Positions 48,181 through 57,288 of a DNA stretch of 64,000 nt are shown here, one piece after another. Position 1 is the first letter of the stretch, and each line of letters starts with the position of its first letter. The position numbers were made by a program, and so were the translations under genes. The DNA is from Methanobrevibacter sp. TMH8 (GTDB lineage Archaea; Methanobacteriota; Methanobacteria; Methanobacteriales; Methanobacteriaceae): positions 25,179-89,178 of the forward strand of contig NZ_JAHLZE010000004.1 in NCBI RefSeq assembly GCF_020148105.1, written 5' to 3'. The notes under the pieces were generated by a model. The model worked only from the letters and a program-made list of their open reading frames with translations. It had not been told where the DNA came from and ran no database searches.

Positions 48181-48667
48181 GATTTGATAAGTCACTTCAT
48201 TGCTTATTCAAATAGCTTTTTATTAAGCTAATTTCCTATTAATTTATTTTTTATTAAAAAGAGATTTTAATTTTTTTATCTCTACTAAATTTCTTATTTT
48301 TTTATAATATTTATTTTATAATTTTTTACATATCTTAGAATTTTTATAATATCAACAAAAAACACCATATTTTTTCTTTAATATCTACAATTTTCATATA
48401 AAAAATATGTCTTAATATATGTCCTAATTTTTAGAGGATATGTCTTAAAATAATCAGTGTAAATATGATAATTAATTATTTCTTCTTTTCAGTTAATTTC
48501 TTCTTTTTGAGATTATGAAAAGATGTAATTAATAATTAAAAATATCTATAAATTATAGCAGTTAATGGGCTAATTATGAGTAATACCATTAATAGCTAAA
48601 TTAAAATTCCTATATTTTTAATATAGATAACTAGTAGTTAATAAATAGTTAAAAAAAGTAATAAAAA
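48181..48667. other. Region between the adhesin-like gene and the tRNA-Trp gene
   Basis: It contains a small terminator-like stem (48213-48218 with 48225-48230) after the adhesin gene, followed by T-rich sequence, and the right copy of the flanking repeat (48485-48555). Nothing coding is seen. Confidence 0.5.
48485..48555. repeat. Right copy of the repeat flanking the adhesin-like gene
   Basis: It shares TTTTTGAGATT and the 20-base core with the copy at 45570-45640, same orientation, about 2.9 kb apart. Confidence 0.5.
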
Positions 48668-48830
48668 TGGGGTCAAAGGGATTTGAACCCCTATCCTGGG
48701 ATTTCTCATGTCTCAGTACTCCAATCGATCATCATACTATATGATGTTGATCATCATACTGTCAGTTACGCGTTAGTTTTCTTCAAAGACAACTGGAGTC
48801 CCAGATGATGCCAGGTTACACTATAACCCC
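48668..48830 (-). tRNA. tRNA-Trp (CCA) with a 90-nt intron
   Basis: On the minus strand the acceptor GGGGTTA pairs with TGACCCC, the T arm is AGGGG-TTCAAAT-CCCTT, the anticodon stem TGGGA/TCCCA encloses C32 T33 CCA G37, and the discriminator is A. The exons are 48793-48830 and 48668-48702. An intron interrupts after position 37. The junctions form a bulge-helix-bulge: bulges AGU and AAA, a central helix of CUC with GAG (plus one mismatch) and inner helix UGUCU/AGACA. CCA is not encoded. It lies 46 bp downstream of tRNA-Cys. Confidence 0.95.
48703..48792 (-). ncRNA. tRNA-Trp intron with box C/D guide RNA features
   Basis: The intron contains two AUGAUGA box C/C' motifs (minus strand, at 48751-48757 and 48729-48735) and two CUGA boxes (48762-48765 as D', 48713-48716 as D). 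Upstream of D, the bases AUUGGAGU (48718-48725) can pair with the anticodon region ACUCCAGU of the same pre-tRNA. The fifth base before D pairs with C34, as the N+5 rule for 2'-O-methylation demands. This is the known euryarchaeal cis/trans guide arrangement. The second C-like box is an extra 12-nt repeat. Confidence 0.8.
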
Positions 48831-48849
48831 ACAAATATAAAAAAGAGAT

Positions 48850-48868
48850 AATATCAATATTTGATATT
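48850..48868 (-). terminator. Hairpin downstream of tRNA-Cys
   Basis: An 8-bp perfect stem (48850-48857 with 48861-48868) with a 3-base loop, followed on the minus strand by a T run. It could end or pause the tRNA-Cys transcript before tRNA-Trp. Confidence 0.45.
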
Positions 48869-48873
48869 ACATC

Positions 48874-48948
<75 letters not shown>

Positions 48949-48974
48949 AACATCAGAATTTTTGTCCAATTAAG

Positions 48975-48988
48975 TATTTAAACTTTTG
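48975..48988 (-). promoter_or_regulatory. TATA/BRE promoter of the tRNA-Cys-Trp unit
   Basis: On the minus strand CAAAAG (BRE) is followed by TTTAAATA (48975-48982). The predicted start, 25 bp downstream, is near 48952, four bases before tRNA-Cys. Confidence 0.7.
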
Positions 48989-49219
48989 TATAATAATAGC
49001 ATAACTTTGATTTTAAAGATGATTTTTAAAAACATTATTATAAAATGATTGAGATGATTATAATGATATTATAATGATAATATATAATATAGCTAATTAG
49101 CTAATCAAATATGTTAAAAAATAGGTATTATTACATTAATAATTATATTATAATTATAATAAAATTAATTTTATAATAAAATTATTAAAATTACTTAAAT
49201 TAAAATTATTGAAATTATA

Positions 49220-49627
49220 TTAAAATTTAACTTGTTTAGCCATACCAATTATTTCATCAAGTTCTAATCCTTTTTCTAAAGCAATATCTTTTTCTATTCT
49301 ATAATTATTATTTCGAGTTCTATCAATTATTTCAGGAGGTAAAAATAACCATTTAGTATACTTGAATTTTATTCCAAGATATGGGTTTGCACCAAAAATA
49401 TCAGAAAATTCACAAAGAGCATCTATTTGCGGAGAATCAATATATATTTTCTCTTTGGTTGTAGTTTTAACTTCAATAGCTAAATATACTTTCCCATTCC
49501 CAGCTAAAACATCTGGCAGAGGTCTTTTTGTTGCACCTCCAGAAGCTGGAGCCCTCATAGCTGCAAAATTCTTATCCCAAAGTTTATGAACTAAATCTCT
49601 TTCTTCTGCTGAACCTTTTTTAGGCAT
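49220..49627 (-). CDS. hjc: Archaeal Holliday junction resolvase Hjc
   Basis: The 135-residue protein resolves four-way DNA junctions during recombination. Catalytic residues are visible: the Glu of GSAEERDLV (near 9), Arg/Ser in RAPASGG, Asp in PLPDVLAG (near 44), and E-x-K in AIEVKTT (near 56-58), i.e. the PD-(D/E)xK nuclease core. The length is standard. The ribosome binding site is weak (TTGAT). It is alone between tRNA-Cys and a secreted-protein gene. Confidence 0.93.
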   Translation of the reverse strand: MPKKGSAEERDLVHKLWDKNFAAMRAPASGGATKRPLPDVLAGNGKVYLAIEVKTTTKEKIYIDSPQIDALCEFSDIFGANPYLGIKFKYTKWLFLPPEIIDRTRNNNYRIEKDIALEKGLELDEIIGMAKQVKF

Positions 49628-50054
49628 TTTATCAAAACACTTACAAACATTGTTAAATATTATCCATTTCTAGTAGCTATTTTATAGATTATTTTAATAT
49701 TTTTAATATGTTAAAATATATTTTAATAAATTTTAATAAAAATTCTATAAATATTCTATAGTATAATTGTTATAAAATTATTTAATATATTAAATTATAT
49801 TATCTGTTAATCTATTTATATCCAATATTCAATTATATACAATATAATAATTTAATATATACTTTAAGATTTTCCAAGGTCATGAAAAGTAATATCAATA
49901 TCATATATAAATAAGGAAAATTAGATAGAATAAATCAAAACCAAAAATTAGAAAATAAAAGAAAAAATAAAGAAAAAATAAAATAAAAATTAAATATAAA
50001 AATAAAATAAAATAAAAAAATGGAAAATAAAAAAATAAAAATGCTCTTAAATAA
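49628..50054. other. Intergenic region, T-rich on the minus strand at its right end
   Basis: The part from about 49905 to 50050 is A-rich on plus and gives U runs after the minus-strand gene ending at 50055 (terminator-like). The left part should contain the hjc promoter. No gene is visible. Confidence 0.45.
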
Positions 50055-50603
50055 TCATACTAAACGAATATCAAGAGAGTTTGAATTAAATTGGAAATTT
50101 TCCCCATTCAAACTATAGGTAACAGAAAAACCACCAATAGAAAATGGATTTGCAATAGTAGCATCTGGACCAAAATCCTGTTTAACCTGAGCTAAAGTAG
50201 GAATATTTAGAGAAGCTGTGAATGTTTTTGACTCCCCAGGTGCTATATTTCCAAAATCATGGGAATTTGATTGATCTTGTGCTTGTACATTTTGAATGGT
50301 TTCGCTACCATTATTTGTTATTTTCCAAACTAAATTAACTGTTTTTCCTTGAGCAGAATACTTAGGACCATTTAAAGAAGCAATTACTCCATTTTGATCA
50401 GTTACTCCTTTATTGTTTGTATTTCCTGAAGGAATAACATTAGTTGTATTATTACCCATAGTATTATTTCCAGTATTATTTCCCGCCATAGTACCGTTAC
50501 TAGATCCATTATTATTAATATTATCTTGAGTTAACAAAAAAGCTGAAACTCCGCAAACGGCTATTATTATAACAATGATTAAAGCTATAAACTTATTGTT
50601 CAT
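50055..50603 (-). CDS. Secreted or membrane-anchored Asn/Thr-rich protein
   Basis: The 182-residue protein has an N-terminal membrane segment (about 5-24), then a linker very rich in Asn, Gly and Thr with many N-x-T sites (28-75). A C-terminal Ig-like beta domain (about 78-182) contains NLVWKITNNGSETI and an APGESKTF segment, as in archaeal surface proteins of the CARDB/DUF-type sandwich. The linker is probably N-glycosylated. AAGGAGG precedes the ATG. The partner or role is unknown. Confidence 0.6.
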   Translation of the reverse strand: MNNKFIALIIVIIIAVCGVSAFLLTQDNINNNGSSNGTMAGNNTGNNTMGNNTTNVIPSGNTNNKGVTDQNGVIASLNGPKYSAQGKTVNLVWKITNNGSETIQNVQAQDQSNSHDFGNIAPGESKTFTASLNIPTLAQVKQDFGPDATIANPFSIGGFSVTYSLNGENFQFNSNSLDIRLV

Positions 50604-51101
<498 letters not shown>

Positions 51102-51143
51102 ATTGATAACAAATAAAAATAATTCAATATCTTTAAAAATTGA

Positions 51144-51226
51144 TGCGGGAGCAGGGATTCGAACCCTGGTAGACCTGCGTCAACAGGTCCTAAGCCTGTC
51201 CCCTTTGGCCGCTCGGGCACCCCCGC
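51144..51226 (-). tRNA. tRNA-Leu (TAG)
   Basis: A class II tRNA with a long variable arm. The acceptor GCGGGGG pairs with the 3' side CTCCCGC, the anticodon stem ACAGG/CCTGT encloses CTTAGGA, anticodon TAG. The discriminator is A and CCA is not encoded. A 42-bp spacer separates it from tRNA-His. Confidence 0.95.
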
Positions 51227-51354
51227 TTTTGATTAAAAGGAGGTATATCCCTTGATCATTAAAGATAATTAATTATATTATGAAATATATGAATATGAAA
51301 ATATAAAATCACAGAATTGTATAATAAAAAGACAAATTCCTGATTAAATATAAA

Positions 51355-51432
<78 letters not shown>

Positions 51433-51438
51433 AAGTAC

Positions 51439-51462
51439 AAAAAATTAGATAAAAATATCTAA
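51439..51462 (-). terminator. Hairpin plus T run upstream of tRNA-Glu
   Basis: A 7-bp perfect stem (51445-51451 with 51456-51462, loop of four) followed by six T on the minus strand. It could end transcripts of the Asn-Ile/Met tRNA pair; tRNA-Glu starts only seven bases later. Confidence 0.45.
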
Positions 51463-51519
51463 TATTAATTGAATTTATTTAATCTATGTAAGTAATAGTT
51501 GATTTATAGCTTTTATCGA

Positions 51520-51593
<74 letters not shown>

Positions 51594-51598
51594 AAAAA

Positions 51599-51671
<73 letters not shown>

Positions 51672-51679
51672 ATATGAAA

Positions 51680-51699
51680 ACCCACGCCTATAAACGGGC
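51680..51699 (-). other. GC-rich element in the tRNA cluster leader
   Basis: Between promoter and tRNA-Asn a 20-base segment can pair GCCC with GGGT around an internal stretch. It stands out from the AT-rich surroundings. It may be a processing or leader structure; no family is recognised. Confidence 0.3.
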
Positions 51700-51765
51700 A
51701 TGATAATAGCTTATGTCTAAAATTAATCAAACTTTAAACAGCATTACATAGATTGATAATCATTA

Positions 51766-51780
51766 TATATAAACCTTTTG
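51766..51780 (-). promoter_or_regulatory. TATA/BRE promoter of the five-tRNA cluster
   Basis: On the minus strand CAAAAGG (BRE) is followed by TTTATATA (51766-51773), a consensus archaeal promoter. The start would be near 51742, about 70 bases before tRNA-Asn. Confidence 0.75.
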
Positions 51781-51878
51781 ATAATTAAATCAATTAATAA
51801 AAAATATAAACTATATTTAAATCCAGTTTTGAGAAAAATAGCTTAATATTTCTAATTTTTTAATGAAATTGAACGATA

Positions 51879-52616
51879 TTAAAGACTAAAATAAGCAGAA
51901 ATAGCTAAAATAGCTAAAACCGCAAGAGGTATTGATTTTATAAGACTTGCTTTTGATTTAGTAGCTACTAAAATGTATGCTAGACCTATAAGTAATGCTA
52001 TGAAAATAGCAAAGAAAGGAAAGATTCTTTGAAGTATAGCTGATAAAATAATCACCATTAAAGCAGTAGCTATTACAACATCCCATTCAACAGCCGATTT
52101 ATTAATATTTTTATGTTTATTTACATAATTTTGCTGATATTCTTGATTAAATTCATAATTATTTAAATTATTAGAATTTTCTAGATTTTGATAATTTTGA
52201 GGATTTTGGTAACTTTCTTGATATTGCTGTTGATTATATTGATCATATTGATTTTCACGGTGCTGTTGATCTTGATAACTATTATATTCTTGTTTTTGTT
52301 TTCTTTGTTGATCTTGATAATATTGATTTTTTGGTTGACTCTGATAATTTTGATTAAAATTGCTATTTTGATTTTCTTGTCTATAATTCTGATTGTTTTG
52401 ACTATTATGATTTCTTTCTAAATATTTATCCTTAATAGTATGACGATTATTAGGATTATCCCTATAATCATTATTTCTTAAGTTTTGATTATTATCTGAA
52501 GAGAAGTTTGTATTATGGTTTGGCTCATTCGGCATTAAACTTAATGGTTTGCCACAATTGGAACATCTAAAATCCCCATCTCTATTTTGAGCACCACAAT
52601 ATCTGCAATATACCAT
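51879..52616 (-). CDS. Zinc-ribbon protein with N/Q-rich central region and membrane helices
   Basis: The 245-residue protein begins with a zinc ribbon: CRYC (4-7) and CSNC (18-21), i.e. the short double-CxxC ribbon found at the N-terminus of many archaeal membrane proteins. Residues about 30-170 are low complexity and dominated by Asn, Gln, Tyr, with Asp, Glu, Arg and Ser, resembling prion-like domains. The C-terminal 70 residues form two or three membrane helices (about 178-198, 201-220 and 225-243). AAGGGAT lies before the ATG. The function is unknown; a cytoplasmic assembly platform at the membrane is one possibility. Confidence 0.75.
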   Translation of the reverse strand: MVYCRYCGAQNRDGDFRCSNCGKPLSLMPNEPNHNTNFSSDNNQNLRNNDYRDNPNNRHTIKDKYLERNHNSQNNQNYRQENQNSNFNQNYQSQPKNQYYQDQQRKQKQEYNSYQDQQHRENQYDQYNQQQYQESYQNPQNYQNLENSNNLNNYEFNQEYQQNYVNKHKNINKSAVEWDVVIATALMVIILSAILQRIFPFFAIFIALLIGLAYILVATKSKASLIKSIPLAVLAILAISAYFSL

Positions 52617-53037
52617 AAAATCCCTTCATATCCTTAAGTTATAGATTTAATTTATTTTAGAAAGATTAAATTATTTATTTATTTTATATTTTATAGAATA
52701 TATACTATTGCAATTATATTTATATTTATATTCATATTATATTATCAATTCCCTATTATTAAGATAAATAATATAAATAATAAAAATAGTAAATATGAGA
52801 AAATATAATTAAAAATATAATTAATTTTATTATTAAATATATAACTCAGATATTAAACTAATATATACATAATACCCAGATTTAAATATATAAAAAATCT
52901 ATCATTAAATTAATTATAATCCGATTAAGAACCTATAAAAATATAATTTAAGTATATATGAAAATATAATAATAGGATAATAGAGTAATAGATAATAAAA
53001 TAATAGAATAGAAGTTAATTTTAAATAGGGAAATGAT
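52617..53037. other. Divergent intergenic region
   Basis: 421 bp between the zinc-ribbon protein gene and the radical SAM gene. It is AT-rich with several TATATA-like words, and both promoters must be here. A weak AGGGAAATGAT context precedes the radical SAM ATG. No gene is seen. Confidence 0.45.
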
Positions 53038-54042
53038 ATGAATTATATAGATAAAATAAAAAACTTTGAAAACTTAGAGTTAATAGCTAAAGCTGAAAAA
53101 ATAAATAAAAAAGAAGGTTATAATACCATAACCCTAGAAAGAGCTATATTTTTATCTTGGTGGTGTGATAAAGGAGATTGTAGCTTTTGCTATATGAGCA
53201 CTCAAAAAAACAAAATAAAAGATCCTAAAAAAGCTAAAAGAAGAATTCCTGCAATATTAGCTGAAGCTGAACTGTGTAAACGTCTTGGTTGGAACATTGA
53301 ATTTTTATCTGGAGGCTATGATTCATTTGAAACAGAAGAAATAAAATCAATAGCTAATGACATATATAAAATAACTGAAGAAGGAGTATGGTTAAATATA
53401 GGAATAACAGATGATTTAGAAGAATATGGTGAAGAAATAATTGGAGTAACAGGAGCTGTTGAAACATCCAATCCTGAATTACATGATAAAATATGTCCTA
53501 GTAAATCATTAACAGATATAGGAAACATGTTAGATAAAGCTAAAGATCTTGGATTTAAAAGAGCTATTACAATCATATTAGGATTAGGAGAAACTCCAGA
53601 TGACATAATGTATTTAATTCACTATATAAAAGATCATGATATAGATAGAATAATATTCTACTCATTAAACCCACATGAAGGAACTGAATTTGAAAATTCA
53701 TCCCAACCAGCTTCATTATATTATGCAGGAGTTGTAGCAACAATAAGACTTACTTTCCCAAAAATTGAAATTATTTGTGGAACATGGACTGATAATTTAG
53801 CTAATATAGGTCCATTAATCCTTTCTGGAGCTAATGGAATAACAAAATTCCCTTTATTTAAAATGTTTGGGACAAAGTATGGGAAAAGAGTTGAAGAAGA
53901 AGTTCATTGGACAGGTAGAGAATTGAAAGGTACATTTACCAATGAAAAACAGTTAGGATCCCTTACCAGTACATTTAACTCAGAATTAGATAGTTATATA
54001 AAAAGATACATCAATGAAGCATTAGCTAATAAATTTAAATAG
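53038..54042 (+). CDS. Radical SAM protein with CX4CX2C cluster motif
   Basis: The 334-residue protein has the radical SAM cysteines C43, C48 and C51 (WWCDKGDCSFCYMS). The first spacing is four instead of the usual three residues. The SGGYD segment (near 95-99) replaces the GGEP SAM-binding motif, and IILGLGETPDD (near 180-190) resembles BioB- and HmdB-like radical SAM enzymes, a comparison from memory. The target is unknown; cofactor synthesis or a methyl-type modification is possible. It has its own promoter region and no partner gene next to it, since gatB downstream is 291 bp away. Confidence 0.8.
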   Translation: MNYIDKIKNFENLELIAKAEKINKKEGYNTITLERAIFLSWWCDKGDCSFCYMSTQKNKIKDPKKAKRRIPAILAEAELCKRLGWNIEFLSGGYDSFETEEIKSIANDIYKITEEGVWLNIGITDDLEEYGEEIIGVTGAVETSNPELHDKICPSKSLTDIGNMLDKAKDLGFKRAITIILGLGETPDDIMYLIHYIKDHDIDRIIFYSLNPHEGTEFENSSQPASLYYAGVVATIRLTFPKIEIICGTWTDNLANIGPLILSGANGITKFPLFKMFGTKYGKRVEEEVHWTGRELKGTFTNEKQLGSLTSTFNSELDSYIKRYINEALANKFK

Positions 54043-54333
54043 ATTTTAATAAATTAATTTTAATAAAAAAATAAAAAATTAATAAAATATTTAAATATAA
54101 AAAATTGAAATTTGTTAATAATTATGTTAATAATTATCAAAATATTGGAAATATATATAAGTTATGAAATAGTTAAATAGAATATTATTAAGAATAAATT
54201 AATCCAATAAAAGCTGATGATAAATCATGATAGAATGGTTATCTAAACTTATTTAAAAGTTATATTAAGCTTATATTATTAAATCTAATCTTATAATCAC
54301 TTATTTCCAATTATTGGAGGAATTACCATAGAC

Positions 54334-55695
54334 ATGAAATGTGGACTTGAAATTCACGTACAATTAAAAACAGACTCAAAACTATTTTGTGATTGTCCTA
54401 CTAATTACAAAGAAGCTCCAGCTAATACAAATATTTGTCCAGTTTGCTTAAATCAGCCAGGAGCAAAACCATTTCCAACTAACGAAAAAGCTCTTGAAAA
54501 TGCTTTAACAATAGCTCTAATGTTAAATTGTAAAATAGACAAAAATATAACTTATTTTATGAGAAAACATTACGATTATCCGGATTTACCTTCAGGATAT
54601 CAGAGAACTTCTGTTCCTATTGGATATGAAGGGGATTTAAATGGTATTAGAATTAGAGAGATTCATATGGAAGAAGATCCGGGACAATTCAAACCAGATT
54701 TTGGAATAGTTGACTTTAATAGATCTGGAATCCCTCTTGTAGAAATTGTTACAGAACCTGATATGCATTCTCCTGAAGAAGCTAGAACTTTCTTAAGAGA
54801 ATTAATTCGTGTTCTAAATTACAGCGAATGCGCTCGTGGAGAAGGAACAATGCGAGCAGACGTTAATATATCTCTTGAAGGTGGAAATAGAGCAGAAATA
54901 AAGAATATTAACTCTATTAAAGGAGCTTATAAAGCGCTTAAATTCGAAATGATTAGGCAAAAGAACCTCATAAAAAGAGGTGTTGAAGTTAAACAAGAGA
55001 CTCGAGCATTTTTAGAATCTCAAATGATAACTGTAGCTATGAGAACTAAAGAAGATGCTGATGATTATAGATTTATACCTGATCCTGACTTGCCTCCAAT
55101 TAAAGTTCAAGAAAGTCAATTAGAAGAAGTAGCTGAAGCTATGCCTGAGGCACCACACAACAAAGTTAAAAGATTTATTGAAGAATATGGAATTGATGAA
55201 GAAAGTGCTAAAACTTTAACATCAGAACTTGAATTAGCTAATGCTTATGAAGAAGTAGTTAAATCTTCAGATCCTAAATTTGCAGCTATGTGGATGAGAG
55301 ATGAACTTAAAAGAGTTTTAACTTATAATAAACTTGATTTTGAAGATAGTGGAATAAGTTCTGAAAATATTGTTGAGCTTTTAAATCTTCTTCAAAATAA
55401 AGAGATTACTACAAAAGCAGGTCAAAGAATAATTGAAAATATGCCAAATAATAATAAATCTCCAAGAGAAATAGCTGAGGAATTAGGATTAATCGGTGTT
55501 GTAAAGGATGATGAAGTAATCGAAGCTGCAAAAGATGCTATCAATAATAATCCTGAAGCTGCAAAAGATTATAAAGAAGGTAAAGGGGCTTCATTAAATT
55601 TTTTAGTTGGACAGGTTATGAAGGCAACTCGTGGAAAAGCAGATCCTGGAGAAACTGTTAAAATATTAAAAAGCTTACTTGATAAATCAGCTTAA
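54334..55695 (+). CDS. gatB: Asp-tRNA(Asn)/Glu-tRNA(Gln) amidotransferase subunit B
   Basis: The 453-residue protein starts MKCGLEIHVQLKTDSKLFCDC. It shows the GatB core (VCLNQPGAKP, MRKHYDYPDLPSGYQRTS, MEEDPGQF, SGIPLVEIVTEPD, RADVNIS, AEIKNINS, RFIPDPDLPP) and the YqeY-like C-terminal tail (GKGASLNFLVGQVMKATRGKADP). It phosphorylates and helps amidate mischarged tRNAs together with GatA and GatC, which are not in the window. GGAGG lies 13 bases before the ATG, a long spacing; an ATA codon in frame is nearer. The gene is followed by the CBS-ParB gene 101 bp away. Confidence 0.95.
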   Translation: MKCGLEIHVQLKTDSKLFCDCPTNYKEAPANTNICPVCLNQPGAKPFPTNEKALENALTIALMLNCKIDKNITYFMRKHYDYPDLPSGYQRTSVPIGYEGDLNGIRIREIHMEEDPGQFKPDFGIVDFNRSGIPLVEIVTEPDMHSPEEARTFLRELIRVLNYSECARGEGTMRADVNISLEGGNRAEIKNINSIKGAYKALKFEMIRQKNLIKRGVEVKQETRAFLESQMITVAMRTKEDADDYRFIPDPDLPPIKVQESQLEEVAEAMPEAPHNKVKRFIEEYGIDEESAKTLTSELELANAYEEVVKSSDPKFAAMWMRDELKRVLTYNKLDFEDSGISSENIVELLNLLQNKEITTKAGQRIIENMPNNNKSPREIAEELGLIGVVKDDEVIEAAKDAINNNPEAAKDYKEGKGASLNFLVGQVMKATRGKADPGETVKILKSLLDKSA

Positions 55696-55737
55696 AAATC
55701 AATAGCCCATTGATTAAATAAGAAAGATGATTATTAA

Positions 55738-55745
55738 TTTATATA
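55738..55745 (+). promoter_or_regulatory. TATA box of the CBS-ParB/SerK-like gene
   Basis: TTTATATA at 55738-55745, about 59 bp before the chosen ATG, with the start predicted near 55765. It lies right after gatB, so the gene can be transcribed on its own. Confidence 0.5.
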
Positions 55746-55796
55746 AACGGTTAAGGAAAAAATAGACACAATAAAACAAAAAGGATGTATAAAAGA

Positions 55797-56645
55797 ATGA
55801 GTAGTAGATCTTTGGTAAAAAATTATATGACAAAGGATGTTATTAGTGTAAAACCTTATACTCCTAATGCAGATGTTATAAAATTAATGAAAAAAACTGG
55901 GCACGACGGTTTCCCAGTTATTGATGATGATGAACAAATAGTCGGAATAGTTACTGCATTTGATCTTCTGTTAAAAGAATGGGAAGAGTTAGTTCAAGAC
56001 ATTATGTCAACTGAGGTAGTAGTTGCACAACAAGATATGTCTATCAATGACGCATCAAGAGTAATGTTCAGACAAGGAATATCCAGATTACCTGTTGTAG
56101 GAAGAGATGGGAGACTTAATGGAATTATAACCAATACCGATATGGTCAGATCCCATATAGAACGTTCTACACCTACTAAAGTAAATTATTTCAAAAAAAC
56201 CTTAGAACAATTATATGGAATTAAAACAAATTTAAAACGGCAAAAAGTTAGTACAGATGATTTACGCCCTACACAAGATAAAGTTTATGCTGATGAGCTT
56301 GAAGGACGTACTTATGAGTTAAAAAGAGGATTAGCTGAACCTGCCATAGTTGTTAAAAGTGGAAATAGGTGGATATTAGTAGATGGCCATCATAGAGCTG
56401 TAGCAGCTAGAAATTTAGGTTGTAATGAAATTGATTCTTATGTCATAGATTTAAAAAAGGATTTAGAACTCGGTATGGAAAAAACAGCTGATAAATCTGG
56501 AATACATAACTTTGATGATATTGAAGTTATTGATGATGCTCAACATCCACTTATAGCTATTACTGAAAGTTTAAAGAAGAAAACTCCAGAAAAAATGAAA
56601 CCTGGAAAACATTGGGCTAAAGAAAATGAAGAAATTCAAAAATAA
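55797..56645 (+). CDS. CBS-pair protein with ParB/SerK-like kinase domain
   Basis: About 282 residues. Two CBS domains (about 5-60 and 68-125) with the LVKNYMTKDVISVKP and IMSTEVVVAQQDMS starts form a nucleotide-sensing Bateman module. A ParB/sulfiredoxin-fold domain (about 150-240) carries VVKSGNRWILVDGHHRAVAARNLG. In Thermococcus a ParB-like protein of this type is an ADP-dependent serine kinase (SerK), so serine phosphorylation for cysteine synthesis is a good hypothesis. A DNA-partition role is less likely. The ATG at 55797 has GGATG nine bases upstream; an ATG at 55785 overlaps that site. Confidence 0.75.
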   Translation: MSSRSLVKNYMTKDVISVKPYTPNADVIKLMKKTGHDGFPVIDDDEQIVGIVTAFDLLLKEWEELVQDIMSTEVVVAQQDMSINDASRVMFRQGISRLPVVGRDGRLNGIITNTDMVRSHIERSTPTKVNYFKKTLEQLYGIKTNLKRQKVSTDDLRPTQDKVYADELEGRTYELKRGLAEPAIVVKSGNRWILVDGHHRAVAARNLGCNEIDSYVIDLKKDLELGMEKTADKSGIHNFDDIEVIDDAQHPLIAITESLKKKTPEKMKPGKHWAKENEEIQK

Positions 56646-56831
56646 TTAGTGCTATTTCTTTTATAATTTCTTTTATTTTTTATATCTTTCTTAATTTTTC
56701 TATAATAAAAAGTAATAATAAAAATACTAATGAAAATACCAATTAAAATATTTCATCAAAATATTATAGTATTATCAAATAGTATCAAATAATTAAAAGA
56801 TTAAATCATTTAAAAAAAAAGAAGGAAAATC

Positions 56832-57137
56832 ATGAATAACAATGCTAACAATGAAGACATTATTAAAAAAGTCTATGAAACATTAGAAAGTCGAAGAGAT
56901 ATCCCTATTGATTCATATACTTCAAATATGATGAAAAACAGTACGAAATTAGCTGAAGATAAAATTCTTGAAAAAATAGGTGAAGAAACCGCTGAAGTAT
57001 TAATAGCTTCAAAAAATAATGAAAATCTCGTTCATGAATCAGCAGATTTGATTTTTCATATACTTCTTTTATTAGTTTACAAAAAAATCAGTTTAGATGA
57101 ACTTTTAGACGAATTTGAAAGAAGAAATAATAAGTAA
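56832..57137 (+). CDS. hisE: Phosphoribosyl-ATP pyrophosphatase (HisE)
   Basis: The 101-residue helical protein of the MazG-like fold has [14 protein letters not shown] (near 37-52, with the EE-x-x-E metal motif) and [14 protein letters not shown] (near 60-73). It removes diphosphate from phosphoribosyl-ATP, step two of histidine synthesis. AAGGAAAA precedes the ATG. It is a single-domain enzyme, separate from HisI as in most archaea, and no other his gene is in the window. Confidence 0.93.
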   Translation: MNNNANNEDIIKKVYETLESRRDIPIDSYTSNMMKNSTKLAEDKILEKIGEETAEVLIASKNNENLVHESADLIFHILLLLVYKKISLDELLDEFERRNNK

Positions 57138-57288
57138 TAAATGAATAGATAATAAATAATTAATAACGAATAATGAATAAGATTTTCATAATTCTAAATA
57201 AATACAGTAGATTAATAAATGTATAAAATTCTAATAAATTTTAGATAATTCTAGATACTAATAGATTCCAGATACATTAACAGATAAA

